From Dipteronia dyeriana (lineage: Eukaryota > Streptophyta > Magnoliopsida > Sapindales > Sapindaceae), in the NCBI GenBank assembly GCA_032871835.1, contig CM065299.1, forward strand, positions 80,316,204-80,380,203: a stretch of DNA of 64,000 bases, written 5' to 3'. The notes beneath the pieces were generated by a model, which saw nothing but the letters and a program-made list of their open reading frames with translations, did no database searches and had not been told where the DNA came from. The translations under genes were made by a program, and so were the position numbers. Shown here one piece after another: positions 22,150 through 33,061 of this stretch (the stretch's first letter is position 1; every line of letters starts with the position of its first letter).

Positions 22150-24041
22150 ATGACCCAACTGAGATGGTTCTTGGAAGAAGGCGTGCTCCCGAAAGATCCC
22201 CTACAAGCAAAACTTATCAGGTATCGATCAGCATGGTACACATTGGTCGGAGGAGAACTATACAGAAATGGGTTTTCCCGAACACTTCAAAGATATGCGT
22301 CAGGGGAAGATGAATGTCAGATATTACAGGAAATCCATGGGGGAGTTTGCGGAAACCATACTGGGGGTAAAAGTTTGGCACACAAGGTACTCAGGCAAGG
22401 TTATTATTGGCCTACTTTATTCTCATATGCACAACGATGTTTGGAGAGTTGCAATACTTGTCAAATGATTGCTAATGATATCCGACAACCTCCTGAACAA
22501 CTCAGAAACCTCACATCCCCATGGCCATTTGCCATGTGGGGTTTGGATTTAATCGGCCCAATGCCAGCTGGGACAGGGGGTGGAGCTAACTATGCCATAG
22601 TAGCCGTTGACGATTTCACGAAATGGGAAGAAGCTGAAGCATTAGTGCACATCACAGAAGCAAATACCACAAATTTATTGAAAAAGAATATACTCTACAG
22701 GTTTGGAGTCCCAAACACTATCATCACTGATAACTAGGGATGCACATTTATCCCCGGATGCATATTTATCCCCGGGGCCCCAAATCCCCGCACCCTCATC
22801 CCCATTTGGGGATTTTTTTTTTATAGTGAAAATAGGGAAATACGGAGGGGGGGATTGGGATAGGGATGGGGATGGGGATGATTTTCATCCCCAAATTAAA
22901 ATGGGGATGAGGATGGGGGGACCCCTTCCCATCCCTATTTCCCCATTTCCCCCCAAATTAAATTGAAATGGGGTTGGGGATGGAGATCCCCATTTCCCCC
23001 AAAAGTATATAAATATAATTATAATATATATTTGAATTATTTGAAACATTTTATATTGAATTTGTAATGCATTGATATTTTTTATTTGTAATGAAAGGTT
23101 TGTTTTTTTTAATTTAATTTATAATTTTTAGTTAAATAGGGAAACAGAAAAATGGGGAAACAGGGGATACGAGAAAAGGGAAAAACGAGGAAATGGGGAA
23201 TTGGGGATGGGGATGGGGATGGGGGGACCTCCACCCAAATATCCTCATCCCATTTTCCCCAAATGGGGAAATGAGGGAGGATGGGGGAAGGGTCTAGGAA
23301 GTAGGGATGGGGATGGGGATGGGGATGGGGATGGGGATGGGGGGACCTATATCCATCCCCATTCCCTAAACGTGCATCCCTACTGATAACGGCACCCAGT
23401 TCGATAACCTGAAATTCAGACAACTGTGCAAGGAGTACCAAATTACCAATTACTATGCCACACCTGTCCATCCTCAAACGAAAGGGCAGGCTGAAGCAGT
23501 AAACAAAATCATCAAGCATACACTCAAAGCAAAGTTGGATGCCAAGAAAGGAAGTTGGGTTGAAAAGCTTCCTGAAGTATTATGGGCGTATCGGACGACG
23601 ACAAGAGCGTCAACAAGAGAGACTCCATTCACTTTAGCTTTTGAAACAGAAGATGTTATCCCTGTAGAAACGTCATATGCATCACCCCGGGTCAGGCTAT
23701 ATAATGAAGAACAGAATGTTGATATGCTATTACAAAGTCTAGATGAGCTAGAAGAGAAAATGGAGAAGTCCCGAATACGAAATATGGCATATCAGCAAAG
23801 AGTAGCTCGCCACTACAGCTCTCATGTTCGGGTCAGAAAATTCCAACTAGGAGACCTTGTACTCAGGAAGGTGTCATTGAATATAAAAAATAAAGCTGCA
23901 GGTTCCCTGGCTGATAAGTGGGAGGACCCGTACAAAATCGAAGGAATAACTGGTCATGGAGCGTACTGGATTGTACAACCCAATAAAGGGGTTTTACCCC
24001 GACCATGCAATGCCCAATATCTGAAAATTTTCTATCCTTAA
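22150..24041 (+). pseudogene. Tat integrase pseudogene split by a MITE
   Basis: 22150-22734 encodes the zinc finger (H near GGVCGNHTGGK; CNTC) and the first catalytic Asp (WGLDLIGPMPAG). It runs up to the second catalytic Asp (PNTIITDN), where a hAT MITE of 648 bp is inserted. Coding resumes at 23391 with GTQFDNLKF, includes HPQTKGQAEAVNK with the catalytic Glu, and the C-terminal domain (DLVLRKV, DPYKI), ending with LKIFYP at 24041. Apart from the MITE and its stop the frame is unusually well kept. The finger and all three acidic residues are visible in the two halves. Confidence 0.9.
22735..23382. mobile_element. hAT-type MITE in integrase, 8-bp duplication, G-rich
   Basis: TIRs TAGGGATGCAC (22735-22745) and GTGCATCCCTA (23372-23382) are perfect inverted copies. 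CTGATAAC flanks both sides (22727-22734, 23383-23390), the 8-bp duplication of hAT elements. The arms carry (GGGGAT)n runs: 22857-22880, 23203-23226 and about 23303-23346, plus the complementary CCCC-rich stretches, so strong hairpins and G-quadruplexes are possible. No transposase. The antisense His/Pro-rich frame at 23109-23519 is only the translation of the CCATCC repeat. Confidence 0.92.
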
Positions 24042-24573
24042 ATTATTTTTTTTATTTTTCTTTCTAGTCAAGACAATTTTAGTTAGGTCAAATATTAGCT
24101 TTGGAACTTAAATATTTGTTGGTTTTGCAGTTATAAATAAAAATCAAACTCGGGATTTCTGAAAAATAAAGCATATGATAATAAGTACATATGAAAAACA
24201 AGCATAATAATAAGAACATGCAAGTAGAATACTCGGGACCATTGACTCTCGAATGGGCGGAGAAGCATGCCAGCCGAGCAAGGTCAATTGACCTTAGCAA
24301 AAAGGCAAACCTGATGCACCTGATTCTGGAGAAAGGCTCGGGACGCTATCGGAAAATATTCTGGTGAAATGCGTAGCTGTGTTAAGCGGTTTGAAAAGCT
24401 TAACGATTCGACAAACCCTTGCACAGAAAAATTGGGGAGACGTCCTCGGTAATGTGTAAAGACTCGAACATATGATCATGGTGAGCCTTGATGTAATGTT
24501 CGGGTAACAACCGAGTATGAAACACAACTATAAATCTACTTGCCTGTTTTAAGATGACTCGGTTAATAATATT
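24042..24573 (+). other. Tat 3' untranslated DNA between integrase and the repeat array
   Basis: AT-rich non-coding sequence after the integrase stop. I see no gene. CTCGG phrases are frequent, as in the LTR. Confidence 0.5.
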
Positions 24574-24905
24574 AGCCAGTTTAATAAGATACCAGGCGTT
24601 AAAAATTATTCGGGTAACGAAACAAGTTAAATAAGATACATGGTGAAGTTACCCGAACATCAGCAATAGCCAGTTTAATAAGATACTTGGCGTTAAAAAT
24701 TATTCGGGTAACGAAACAAGTTTAATAAGATACTTGGCGAAGTTACCCGAACATCAGAAATAGTCAGTTTAATAAGATACTTGGCATAAAGATTGCAATG
24801 GCCGGTTTAATAAGATACTTGGCATAAAGATTACAATAGCCGGTTTAATAAGATACTTGGTATAAATTTCAATAGCCGGTTTAATAAGGTACTCGGCAAC
24901 AATAG
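24574..24905 (+). repeat. Tandem-repeat zone in the Tat 3' region
   Basis: Units begin with AG(C/T)C(A/G)GTTTAATAAGATAC at 24574, 24668 and 24762 (two steps of exactly 94 bp). Shorter units then start near 24800, 24838 and 24874 (steps of about 36-38 bp). The 94-bp unit contains the 37-bp motif twice, so the short units look like the original monomer and the long ones a higher-order form. Tat and related elements are known to carry variable 3' tandem repeats that can seed satellites. Confidence 0.9.
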
Positions 24906-25078
24906 AATCAAGTTAAAGAAGACTCGGTGAAATTCCTAGAGCAATGAATCAGATCATACCACTCGGTTTTCAGAATTACAGTTAACTCGGAATTTCATTG
25001 ATAATCTTTACAAAGAATTGTTACAAAGAATTGTTACAAAGAATCTCTACAAAAATGAATTTTTACAAAATAAACCGG
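24906..25078 (+). other. Short spacer with TTACAAAGAATTG triplet repeat
   Basis: Between the repeat zone and the 3' end of the antisense gene. TTACAAAGAATTG occurs about three times at 25010-25045. Nothing else seen. Confidence 0.5.
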
Positions 25079-27964
25079 TCAGGAAGATTTAGAACTCTTG
25101 TCGATGCTCTGGTCGGGCACCATTTCGTACTCGTGGAACAGACTTTCATTGGAAGGCCAAGCGATCGTATCGACCGAATAATCCATCCATTGGCTGTAAT
25201 CTTCTCCTGGGATCGGTCCGACATCAGGCACCATACCTTCCATGACTGATTCCTGACTAGCGTAAAAGGTCGAGAGGGAATGCTCGGAGGGAACCTCCAA
25301 ATGCATAAGATGAGGCTCTTTGCCTCGGCTACAGAAATAAGCTCTCCACTCCTTCATCTGGGTCCGAAGAGATTCCAATAACTGATCCATATGATTCTTG
25401 ATCGACAACTCGCAATTGGTTTGGGCTTTTTCAATTGCCTGATTCTTAACCTTAAAAAACTCGTCAGCTGAAACTATCCCTCGTTGAAATTCCCGAAAGA
25501 GAAGGGCATCGTAGGCAGAGGATCTTTTGAAATGGTTTACCCCTTGGACTTCGAGTTCCAGCCTGGCCTCTTTGGATAGGGAATACTCTGTCAAAGCTTG
25601 GCGCTCCAAGTCTTCAATTTTCTTTTCATACTCCAACTTGGACTGCTCCGCTTCCTGTTCGGCTTTAAGCATTGATTCTTGGGCAGAGGACAACAAGTTT
25701 TGAAGTGACACTGCCTTCTCCTCTGCCCAAGAAGCTCTCTCATCGGCTTCCACTTGCTTCGCCAAACTGTGGTCGGTAAACACTTGGGCACTGCCAACTT
25801 CTTTCTGATAAGCCGATTCGACCCGAGCACGGCTATCCTCACTCTCTTTCAGCTAAGCTTCAAGATGCCTTATTCGATCAGCTTGATGTTGCTGTGTCTG
25901 AACTAGTCCAGCAAACTCGGCCACCATCTACAAAAAAATGAAATTAAAAATCTAGCAAGCAAACGGGCAAGGCAAGAGTTAGGAATAAAACCTACATAAG
26001 ATGCGCCATTGAAGATGTTCTGAAGACGACTCGTCAGAGGCGCGTCCCTGAGATGACTCCAATGATCATTCCCGATAAAAGCCCAACCAGATGACATCGC
26101 CCTGAGCATATCCTGGGGAGAAGAATAAGAAGGACCTCCCGAGGGTTCAGCCCTTAGATCTTCAACCTCGGGGGGAGAGGAACCCCTGTTCGGGTCAGAA
26201 GTCTCCACACTCGCTGATGCTTCGACATGAACACTCGGGGGAATCTAAGCCTCGACGTCTTCATCACTTGATTCAACAAATGAAACTACTCGAGGAACCT
26301 TGAGAGGGCGAGTAGGAGAGTCGACCGCCTTCCGTTTCTCAGCCCGAGAACGGTGGAAGCTGAGATCAGCTACGGGATCTTCCTGAACATCATCCCGGAA
26401 GGATTCAAAAAATTTGGGATCTGTATGTACTTGACCCTCGAAGGTTTTACCTCCATCACCGGCATCTGACAGCTCTGCAGGCCCTTCACCAAGACCCTCA
26501 CTTTTCCTCTCCCCGTTATTAGGCTACTCCTGCGTATGATCCGTTGGGTCACTCGGACCACTAGACTCCCTGCGATCGACCGAACGACTTTCTCGGGGAC
26601 ACTTTTGGGAATCTGTTCATCAGCCATATCAGAGTCCTCATCAGACTCAGGTGGGGCAATGCCCTCTTCACTCTGACGAGAAGCCTATTTTTAGCTCGCT
26701 TGAAGAATCGACTTCACTTAACAAGCTTGAAGGTCGCAGACGATGTCCGAGTCAAAATATATATATATATATATATATATAAAAGGGGGAGGGTCCATAA
26801 AGATCATTTACATCGCTTGCGATAGCCTGAAATCTGGCTGAAGAAGCCGAGTTCTATCATCTTTTTCTCATTAAAAAAATAAGTCCTACTCCACTACTCC
26901 AGAATGCAAACTGCTGTCCGAGCAAGTCTGGTCAACTCAATATCGCTGAATTCAAGCTTTTTCTTGTTCCATACCTCGGGGGAACAGAAAAGGCGGGGAA
27001 CTTTCAACACCTTCCAAGTTTCCCCAATCGAGAAAGTGACTTCAAGGCCTAGATTTCCTTCGACAAAAAACCAACTATTTTTCCAGTACTTGTTGGACGA
27101 AGAAAATCCCCATATGAAGCCCCTCTTCTTGGCTTCATCAGAGGTGTCAACTCATCGACTCACCTTTGTCCCCTCGGGGACCCAGTAATCTGGCGGATTA
27201 GACATGGGAAAATAGGTTCCTGTCTTACCAGACTGCCTTAGTGTGTAGAAGTGCCTGATTTCATTCGGGGAAGGCGGTGACAGGTTCATTCGGCTCCACA
27301 TGTGCCACATGCACATCTAGATCTTGTAGCTATTCAGGGTCAATTGAACCGGAGCGATCCCTGCTTCAGCCAGAAACCAGGCAATGAACGGCTGCAGAGG
27401 AAGAGTAACATCGTAGCAAAGCATGGACCCATAGATTGCCACCATGCCCGGGGGAGGGTTCCATGCAGCTCTATCACCAGTAGGAACCAAGGTAACTGAA
27501 TTATCCAAATCGAATCGAGCACGATACTTCCCGATCTCTTCTACCCCGACCACGTTCGGTTCGGTGTCAAACCCACTCGGACGATCAATAGAGAAAGAAA
27601 GATGAGATTTTCTGAACTCCTCTTCAACGTCCTGCTCATTAATAATCTGCTTCCTGATTCGGACGCTGCCCGAGTTATGCTTATGAACTTCGCTTTTACT
27701 TTGATGTTTTCCCATCCTTGGTCGATTTGGTACCCTGTGATTATAAACGGCAGATTCGAAACTAGATGAATCAGAATCAGAACTAGATACAGAACTAAAA
27801 TGGATGTCAGGGTAAAGCCTAGAAATGTCGACTTCTAAAAAAAGAGGTTCATCCGGGGGGATTTCCCCCAATATTCTTCGAGCGCAAGATACCAGTTGAA
27901 AATCCCCACGATCAAGCGCCTCGAGAGCTATAGTAAAAAGTTGATGACGAAAAGTCAGATTCAT
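25079..27964 (-). pseudogene. Antisense gene (aORF) of the Tat element, intron-containing, decayed
   Basis: Reading leftwards, an ATG at 27964 opens a 215-codon frame (27964-27317). It has a Ser/Asp-rich middle and a C-terminal part GMVAIYGSML...LPLQPFIAWFLAEAG, resembling the 'putative gypsy type transposon' family (Pfam Transposase_28, named from memory). The same frame continues, with stops, to about 26900 (PPDYWVPEGTK, FFVEGN). A Glu/Asp-rich linker with basic patches follows (26627-26208), then a long heptad-type coiled coil (25926-25079). A probable intron lies at 25995-25928 (GTAGGT...TTTTTGTAG, 68 bp), joining two frames in phase; a second candidate is 26811-26685. Role unknown; antisense genes of this kind are known in Tat elements. 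Confidence 0.75.
25928..25995 (-). other. Probable intron in the antisense gene
   Basis: On the minus strand GTAGGTTTTATTCC starts the segment and a T-rich tract TTTTTTTGTAG ends it. Removing the 68 bases fuses ...NGASY in phase to the coiled-coil frame beginning MVAEFAGLVQTQQ; without removal the frame runs to a stop. Fits plant splice-site rules. No transcript evidence available. Confidence 0.55.
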
Positions 27965-28469
27965 TAAAACTAACCTTGAATGAAGAAATCTGATGCAAAA
28001 TGTTCAACGGAGAATAGCGACTTTCTGCGTAAAGAAATATGGGCTGGAAAAGCTTCTGATTTGAGTCTATCAGATTGAACCAACACAGTTCCTTAGAGGA
28101 GAATTTAAATGGGTAATATCAAGAAACCCTAGGGTCTCAAGGCGGGAAAAATCAATGACAATATTTGATGACGTAGACGGCGCACTAGGAGACGTGTAAG
28201 TGGCTTCTCATAAATGGCATCGAGAAACGAAGCGATAGAGGACACGTGTTAAGAGAAGAACTGGCTAAAGGTCGTCAGAACTCCAAAACGTCGCAATCAT
28301 TGAGATCTCGTGTGAGGAGGCAAATTGAATTTACATGGTCACCATTAAGACATGCCATTATGACAAGACATTTACCCTAGCGTCACAGAGATGAAAAACT
28401 TAAAGAGTTGATTAAAATACTTTTGCTTGGAACAAAACCCTGTTCGGCACAAATATTTTAAGGGAGTAT
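27965..28469 (+). other. Region between the antisense gene and the 3' LTR, with purine tract
   Basis: Carries the presumed antisense promoter: minus-strand CATTTAAATTC near 28102-28112, about 140 bp upstream of the antisense ATG. On the plus strand AAGGGAGTAT (28460-28469) directly before the 3' LTR is the likely polypurine tract for plus-strand priming. Confidence 0.5.
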
Positions 28470-29351
28470 TGTCGTATGTAAATTTTATCAAACTTACACG
28501 TCATTAACAAGGAGGATAAAATTGCTAGGTGGACATCCGAATATGCATTCAAAAAATATCCTACAAGACATCACCAAAGAAGATAAGCCCGAATAAACAA
28601 GTATTGAACAAAACCTACTCGGGGTCAACTGACATCATAAACTACTCGGGGTCAGTTAAAGATGCTCGGGGCTAGTCGATGATATTTTCTACTCGGGATC
28701 AGGTGACGTCACTCAGGACCAGCTAATATCGTGTTCTACTTAGGACAAACATGAAGAAAACTGAATAAAAGCCCAGCGCATAGCTCACACGAGTCGAGTC
28801 GTTAAAATGCGTGAAGATATCCATATCAAAGAGGAATTCCAAGAAGAATAGAATACCAAACAGAGGGTTCTAAATCAGGCAATAATTTTATTTCTTCAAA
28901 AAGACTACGTTTTTATAAGGAAATAAGTCTTAACTGGACTATATCATTAGAGTCTCATTCGATCTCAATACAAGTCTCCGAAATAAGAAAGAAGACAGAC
29001 TACTTCAAACAAGTAACCAATAATAGTTAAATACAAAGATCTTTTATTACGTGTACAAAGAGGATTAGGGTTCTATGAACATATAAATAGACTCATAATC
29101 TCGTCACCAAAGATATATAGAATATAGAAAAATACAGAGAGTAAAAGAGAGAGCGAGGGTTGTAAATTTTTTCAATAGTGGATTTTGGCTTGGTTGATTA
29201 TTCAGCCACCTGTGGACGTTTCTCCGGTCATCGGAGTTTTACCACGTAAAACTTACGTCGGATTACTTTCTCCTTCTCTCTCTCTTTGAAATCACAGCTA
29301 AAATCCAATTCTTGTTGACTTTTTCCATACATCTAGAAATCGACGTCAACA
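28470..29351 (+). repeat. 3' LTR of Tat-type element
   Basis: 882 bp, TGTCGTATGTAAATTTTATC to GACGTCAACA, followed by the GTATT duplication. Collinear with the 5' LTR, with scattered substitutions. Confidence 0.9.
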
Positions 29352-29356
29352 GTATT

Positions 29357-30564
29357 TAACATGTTATTTTTATTATATTATTAATAAAAATTATAAAAGT
29401 TAACATATACCATTAATATATTTATTAAAATGTTGAAGAATGGTTAGATGAAATAGATTTGGATTAAAATATCATTAATATACATTAAATTTAAATTATT
29501 TTTAATATTTAAAAAACATATATAATAGTATTGTTGTAATTAAAAAATGTACATTTATTATTGTATCAAATTTGACATATGTTATATTGTGTGTCAAATT
29601 TGACACACAATATAGTATATGTCAAATTTGGTATACAATATAGCATATATCAAATTTGGTACAGTATTTGGTACTGTATTGAAAGAAGACTTTTACACTC
29701 AATGTTAAATTTTAACATTGACACACTAATTTGTTATAGTATTGAAGATGCTCCGAGTGTGTTATTCATTTATAAATCTATTATTTTATTTCCACCATTA
29801 ACAAATACTCGCACAGTTAATCCAATATAGTTTATCTATCAACAATTAATATACTCGTGTCTAGTATTTTACTCATATATTTATTTATTTCTAATATTAT
29901 ATTTAATTAATAAAATTCACATCACAACGTCTAATACTTATCGAATAATATGCTATAATACTATTCGTGACTTTGGATCCCATTATCAAATTATCAATGG
30001 AGAATGAGAAGTGAAAATTAACAGGGAAGAGGAATATGTAAGAGATAGGAAGAAGAAATATTAATTAGATTTTAGTAAGAGAGGAGATTAAAAAGAAAAG
30101 AAATCAATGATAGATAATGACATGGAGAATTAAATAAAAAGGGAAATCAATTTATTAAATAATAGCCATCCAAATCTCGGAGATCTAGAAGTTGAAAATT
30201 GTCTCAAATCTTGTATGAAAATTGTCCCCCAATCCCTTCCATGTATGTGTGTGTCTGTGTGTGTATATATATATTAAAATAGGTTTTGAAAGATATCAAG
30301 TGTGTGTCTAGTAGGCATTTTTCATTTATTATAAAATAAAAATGAAAACAATATTTTTGTTTTTAATTTTAAAATTTGAAAAACGCTTATGTTAGCATAT
30401 TTTGGAAATAAAAACGTATCTAGTAGATTAATTGAAATTATCATCAACAACAAAAATTATAATATCAAATTTGCAAGTTTGTTTTTACATTATAACCTAT
30501 TATTATTCTATCATTCTAAACTAAACCTAATTTAGAAATAAAATTTATTAAATATAAATAACAG
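29357..30564. other. AT-rich DNA with right halves of interrupted older elements
   Basis: 29560-29700 has several GTCAAATTTG(A/G)(C/T)A(C/T)A repeats, with a palindrome GTGTCAAATTTGACAC near 29590. A MITE-like end GAAGATGCTC is at about 29750. About 30050-30245 is the inverted partner of 16440-16650 (for example GATTTGGATGG versus CCATCCAAATC). 30256-30272 has a TG/TA microsatellite. No gene seen. Confidence 0.45.
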
Positions 30565-31444
30565 TGTCGTATGTAAAGGTTATCAAACGTACACGTCATT
30601 GACGAAGAGGATAAAATTACCAGGTGGACATCCGAATAAGCATTCAGAAAATATCCTACAATACCTCACCAAAAGAGAGAACCCCGAGTAAACAAATATT
30701 GAACAAAACCTACTCGGGGTCAACTGACGTCATATACTACTCGGGGTCAGTTAACGATGCTCGGGGTTAGTGGATGACATGTTCTACCCGGGATCAGATG
30801 ATGTCATTCGAGACCAGCAAATATCATGTTCTACTCGGGACAAACATGAAGAAAACAGAATAAAGAAGCCCAGCGTGTGACTCACGAGTTGAATCGTTGA
30901 AATGTATGAAGATAGCCACATCAAAGAAGAATTCCAAGAAGAATAGAATACCAAACAGAAAGAGTTCCAAATCAAGCAACAATTTTATATCTTCAAAAAG
31001 ACTACGCCTATATAAGGAAATAAGTCCTAACTGGACTACATCACTAGAGTCTCATTCGATCTCAATACAAGTTCCCGAAATAGGAAAGAAGACGGACTAA
31101 TCCAAACAAGTAACCAATCACAATTAAATACAAAAATCTTTTGTTACTTATAGATAGAAGATTAGGGTTCTATGAACATATAAATAGACCCATAATCTCG
31201 TTATAGAAGATATATAGAAAAATACATAGAGAAAATGAGAGATCGAGAGTTGTAAGTAAATCTTTTCAATAATGGATTTTGGCTAGGTTGATTATTCAGC
31301 CACCCGTGGACGTTTCTCATGTCATCGGAGTTTTACCACGTAAAACTTGCGTCCTGTTACTTTCTCATTATCTCTCTCTTTGAAATCACAGCTAAAATCC
31401 AATCTTGTTGACTCTTTCCATACATCCAGAAATCGACGTCAACA
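30565..31444 (+). mobile_element. Solo LTR of the same Tat-type family
   Basis: TGTCGTATGTAAAGGTTATC to GACGTCAACA, 880 bp, collinear with both LTRs of the element at 16805-29351 and in the same orientation. Flanks are AACAG (30560-30564) and AACAA (31445-31449), a 4/5 match for a five-base duplication. No internal sequence is attached, as expected after LTR-LTR recombination. Confidence 0.85.
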
Positions 31445-31449
31445 AACAA

Positions 31450-31476
31450 TAATAATTTTTTTAGAAAAATCATTAC

Positions 31477-31511
<35 letters not shown>

Positions 31512-31711
31512 TTTCATTAAGTAAATTTAAATAACACTAATAAATTTAAGCAATAAAAAAATTACCTACAAAAAATAAAAGATGTGGAAAAAGAAGAAAA
31601 AATATATCTTTTAAAATACAAAATGAAAAACACGAAACATTATTTTCTATGTTTTTCATTTTTAAGACTAACTTGTTTCCCTTTTTTCTGAAAAATAAAA
31701 TTAAAAAAGCG
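31450..31711. other. AT-rich spacer with (TA)n(TG)n microsatellite
   Basis: A TATATATA...TGTGTGTG tract at about 31477-31511. The remainder is A-rich and non-coding. Confidence 0.5.
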
Positions 31712-32207
31712 GTTACCGATAAGGAACTGAATATCAATAGATATACCGAAATATCCACCGATACCTCGGTATTTTGGAGGGACTGATATCGAAACAGACA
31801 AATATCCTATATCCTGTAAACTATCCGACCAATTTTGAAATATCCGTAAAAAATTTCCGATATTCCCAAAATATTCTGATATTTCCAAAATTTCATGAAT
31901 TTCACCCCGAAAGTCTATTAATATTTTGCGTAATATTAAAAAAAAAAAATCCTAAACAATTAAATTGTTGTTAAAATAATTTATATTGAAAATTAGTTTA
32001 GAAGAAGCATTAACAAATTTATAAAAATTTCAACATAATATTCAATAGTAAAATTATTGAGGACTTGAAGAAAAATTATATAAAGAACCAAAGAGCGGGC
32101 GTGAAAAATATGTAAAATTTAATGAACAAGCAGTTATCATATCTAGAAGCAAAATGCAATCGGATATATAACTTTTATTATAAAAATTTACATATTAAAA
32201 ATAAATA

Positions 32208-33012
32208 GGAGTAATTACACAAACCCTCCTAATTTTAGGTATAATTGCATGAATATGGAACTTTTGTCTATAATTGCATAAACATCTCATACCGTTCGTT
32301 GACTTCTGTCAACTTTAACATTTGATCAATATTTTAAACGGAAATGACCAAAAAACCCTAATCACTTCTTTTATCTTTTATTTTATTATTTTAAATATAT
32401 TAAAATCGATGCACTTTTTTCTCTTCCAAATTATTTTTTTTTTCTTTTTTCTATTTTCTTAGAATTTACTGAAGATGAAAGTTATGTTAATTGAAAATTA
32501 TTTTGAATTTGGTTTTTGAAGACTTGTTTTGCATTTGATATCTGAAATTTTTTTATGATTGAAAATTTGTTTGTGTTTGGTTTCTAGAAAATTGTGTTGA
32601 GAGAAAAAATATTAAATTTTGGTGGTGTTTTGATAATATGAAAAGTTATGAAAAATAACATATAAGAAATGAAAAAAATTTGGAATAGAAATCGTTTTTT
32701 TTTAGATCTTGATCTCCATAAATTCTTTTATTTTGTTTCTTAAGTTTCCCAAATATATTCATAATATCCATTTGTATGAAGGAGATCTAATCTTCTCCAT
32801 CAATTTATTTTATTTTTTCAAAAAAATTTATTATATTTTTTTATCGATTTATTATTTAAATAATTATTAATATAAATGGACGATTTTACCCTTGATCCAT
32901 TAACTTCTAATGGAGGATAACAGACGGTAGGGGACGTTTGTGTAATGTTGGAAAAATTTTCAATATACATGTAATTATGCTTAAACATTAGGGATGTTTG
33001 TGCAATTACACC
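32208..33012. mobile_element. MULE-like MITE, 9-bp duplication, inside the hAT element
   Basis: TIRs GGAGTAATTACACAAACCCT (left) and, on the other strand, GGTGTAATTGCACAAACATC (right) pair over about 45 bp. Flanks AAATAAATA (32199-32207) and TAATAAATA (33013-33021) match 8/9. The centre is T-rich, without coding capacity. Confidence 0.75.
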
Positions 33013-33061
33013 TAATAAATAATAATATTCATACTTATAATGCTCAATAATTTTTACTACA

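Larger units (their letters stand above)
16805..29351 (+). mobile_element. Complete Tat-type Ty3-gypsy retrotransposon (12.5 kb)
   Basis: Two LTRs of 882 bp each (16805-17686, 28470-29351) are flanked by the five-base duplication GTATT (16800-16804 and 29352-29356). A TGGCGC-type primer site follows the 5' LTR and a purine tract precedes the 3' LTR. Sense order is gag, protease, RT, RNase H, second RNase H, integrase. Then come a tandem-repeat zone and a long antisense gene before the 3' LTR. That gene order, the D-N-G-S protease motif, the second RNase H and the antisense gene are hallmarks of the Tat lineage. Many stops, frame changes and a MITE in integrase show it is inactive. Confidence 0.9.

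Noticed and set aside
23109..23519. 136-codon Pro/His/Ser-rich minus frame
   Set aside because: Made by the CCATCC repeat of the hAT MITE and crosses its border into integrase.
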